A stretch of 6,359 nt of DNA from Clostridiales bacterium (GTDB taxonomy: Bacteria > Bacillota_A > Clostridia > Lachnospirales > Lachnospiraceae), in contig JASKJZ010000154.1 of the NCBI GenBank assembly GCA_030154385.1, positions 1-6,359 of the forward strand. Direction: 5' to 3'. Made by a program: the position numbers and the translations under genes. Below are positions 5,612 through 6,359 of this stretch, in pieces (the first letter of the stretch is position 1; each line of letters begins with the position of its first letter). Below the pieces are notes generated by a model. That model searched no databases. It was not told where the DNA came from and saw nothing but the letters and a program-made list of their open reading frames with translations.

Positions 5612-6359
5612 ATGAAAAAGAAATTTCTTAGTGCTGTTTTATGCACAGCAATGCTTGCGACTTTGCTGACAGGATGCGGTAGCTCTTCTTCCAAGGATAG
5701 TACTACCAGCACAGACAATCAGACAACGACTGAGTCTACCACAAATGATACTACGACCGATACTTCCAACACAACAACGGCTGAAAAAGGAAAAGTCGGA
5801 GTAGCAATGCCAACCAAAGATTTACAGCGTTGGAACCAAGATGGGGAAAATATGAAGGCTGAGCTTGAAAAAGCTGGCTATACCGTTGATCTTCAATATG
5901 CAAATAATGACGTTGGAACACAGGTATCTCAGATTGAAACCTTAATATCCAATGGAGCACAGGTTTTAGTAGTTGCTTCAATTGATGGTGAGTCTCTTGG
6001 AGATCCTTTATCAAAGGCAAAAGAAGCTGGAATTCCTGTTATCGCATATGACCGTTTGATTATGAACTCGGATGCCGTTACCTACTATGCAACCTTTGAT
6101 AACTACATGGTTGGTCAAAAGCAGGGCGAATATATTCGTGATCAATTGGATTTAGACAATGCACAAGGACCATTCAACATGGAAATCTTCACGGGTGACC
6201 CAGGTGATAACAATGCAAAATTCTTCTATAGCGGAGCTATGGATGTATTAAACCCATATATCGATGCAGGCAAGATTGTAGTAAAATCAGGATCCGTTGA
6301 ATTTGCTGACGTTGCAACCGCTAGCTGGTCAACTGAAAATGCACAGTCCAGAATGGATG
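5612..6359 (+). CDS. chvE: ChvE-type multiple-monosaccharide ABC transporter binding lipoprotein (partial, runs off the right edge)
   Basis: The first 249 codons of a solute-binding lipoprotein are present; the rest lies beyond 6359. The signal peptide (MKKKFLSAVLCTAMLATLLTGC) has the lipobox LTGC with Cys22 lipidated. A Thr/Ser/Asp/Asn-rich linker (residues 24-57) tethers the folded part to the membrane. The folded part matches ChvE closely: VGVAMPTKDLQRWNQDGENM (62-81), VDLQYANNDVGTQVSQIETLI (92-112), VIAYDRLIMNSDAVTYYATFDNYMVGQ (143-169), GPFNMEIFTGDPGDNNAKFFYSGAMDVLNPYIDAGK, and AQSRMD at the edge. The Arg-Trp (73-74) and Asp-Arg (147-148) pairs expected to touch the sugar are present. 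ChvE relatives deliver monosaccharides such as arabinose, galactose, glucose or xylose to an ATPase/permease pair (GguA-GguB or MmsA-MmsB). Those two genes should follow to the right. Expression is probably controlled by the two-component system encoded just upstream. Confidence 0.93.
   Translation, partial: MKKKFLSAVLCTAMLATLLTGCGSSSSKDSTTSTDNQTTTESTTNDTTTDTSNTTTAEKGKVGVAMPTKDLQRWNQDGENMKAELEKAGYTVDLQYANNDVGTQVSQIETLISNGAQVLVVASIDGESLGDPLSKAKEAGIPVIAYDRLIMNSDAVTYYATFDNYMVGQKQGEYIRDQLDLDNAQGPFNMEIFTGDPGDNNAKFFYSGAMDVLNPYIDAGKIVVKSGSVEFADVATASWSTENAQSRMD
5681..5782 (+). other. Low-complexity Thr/Ser-rich linker coding segment
   Basis: Codons 24-57 of the ChvE-type gene encode mostly Thr, Ser, Asp and Asn, with many ACN codons in near-repeats. 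This is a flexible spacer between the lipidated Cys22 and the binding domain, common in Gram-positive lipoproteins and likely variable in length between strains. The XylF-type lipoprotein at 4388 has a much shorter spacer of roughly 16 residues. Confidence 0.65.

Noticed and set aside
5467..6020. Minus-strand open frames of 83 and 89 codons opposite the ChvE-type gene and its leader
   Set aside because: They are antisense to a clear lipoprotein gene or its leader, have no recognisable protein features, and reflect the codon make-up of the real gene.

Overview
The window looks like AT-rich Firmicutes DNA, most likely from a Clostridia/Lachnospiraceae-type anaerobe. The reasons are strong GGAGG-type ribosome binding sites, a low GC content judged by eye, LytS/YesM-type and YesN/AraC-type signalling proteins, and lipoprotein sugar-binding proteins resembling XylF and ChvE. 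The genus cannot be fixed from the sequence. All genes are on the + strand, and genuine stops include TAA, TAG and TGA, so the standard code is in use.

Layout. Positions 1-245 are noncoding and hold a candidate promoter and several short inverted repeats. Positions 246-1298 encode a membrane-anchored periplasmic sugar-binding protein of the ribose/galactose type, interrupted by two in-frame TAA codons at 501-503 and 513-515. The reading frame is otherwise intact on both sides. Four tightly coupled frames follow: the binding protein overlaps a histidine kinase (1295-2797) by ATGA, the kinase overlaps a REC/AraC response regulator (2790-4391) by 8 bases, and the regulator overlaps a XylF-type lipoprotein (4388-5443) by ATGA. 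After a 168-base intergenic region with a weak, activator-type promoter candidate and an inverted repeat, a ChvE-type multiple-monosaccharide binding lipoprotein starts at 5612 and runs off the right edge.

How it works together (inference from family knowledge). This resembles the three-component arrangement of sugar-binding protein, LytS-like kinase and YesN-like regulator that controls a neighbouring monosaccharide ABC transporter; XylFII-LytS-YesN of solventogenic clostridia is the best-known example I can recall. The binding protein would present sugar occupancy to the extracytoplasmic part of the kinase. The kinase would phosphorylate the regulator, which would activate the transporter operon starting with the ChvE-like gene. 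The ATPase and permease genes of that transporter should lie just to the right of the window.

The unusual points are that the signalling operon carries two different binding proteins, and that the first, the canonical anchored sensor, is broken by two nearby stop codons while everything downstream is intact. A well-placed Shine-Dalgarno-like sequence and ATG at 543-557, just after the stops, could restart translation and keep the kinase and regulator translationally coupled. The XylF-like lipoprotein may be the remaining working sensor.
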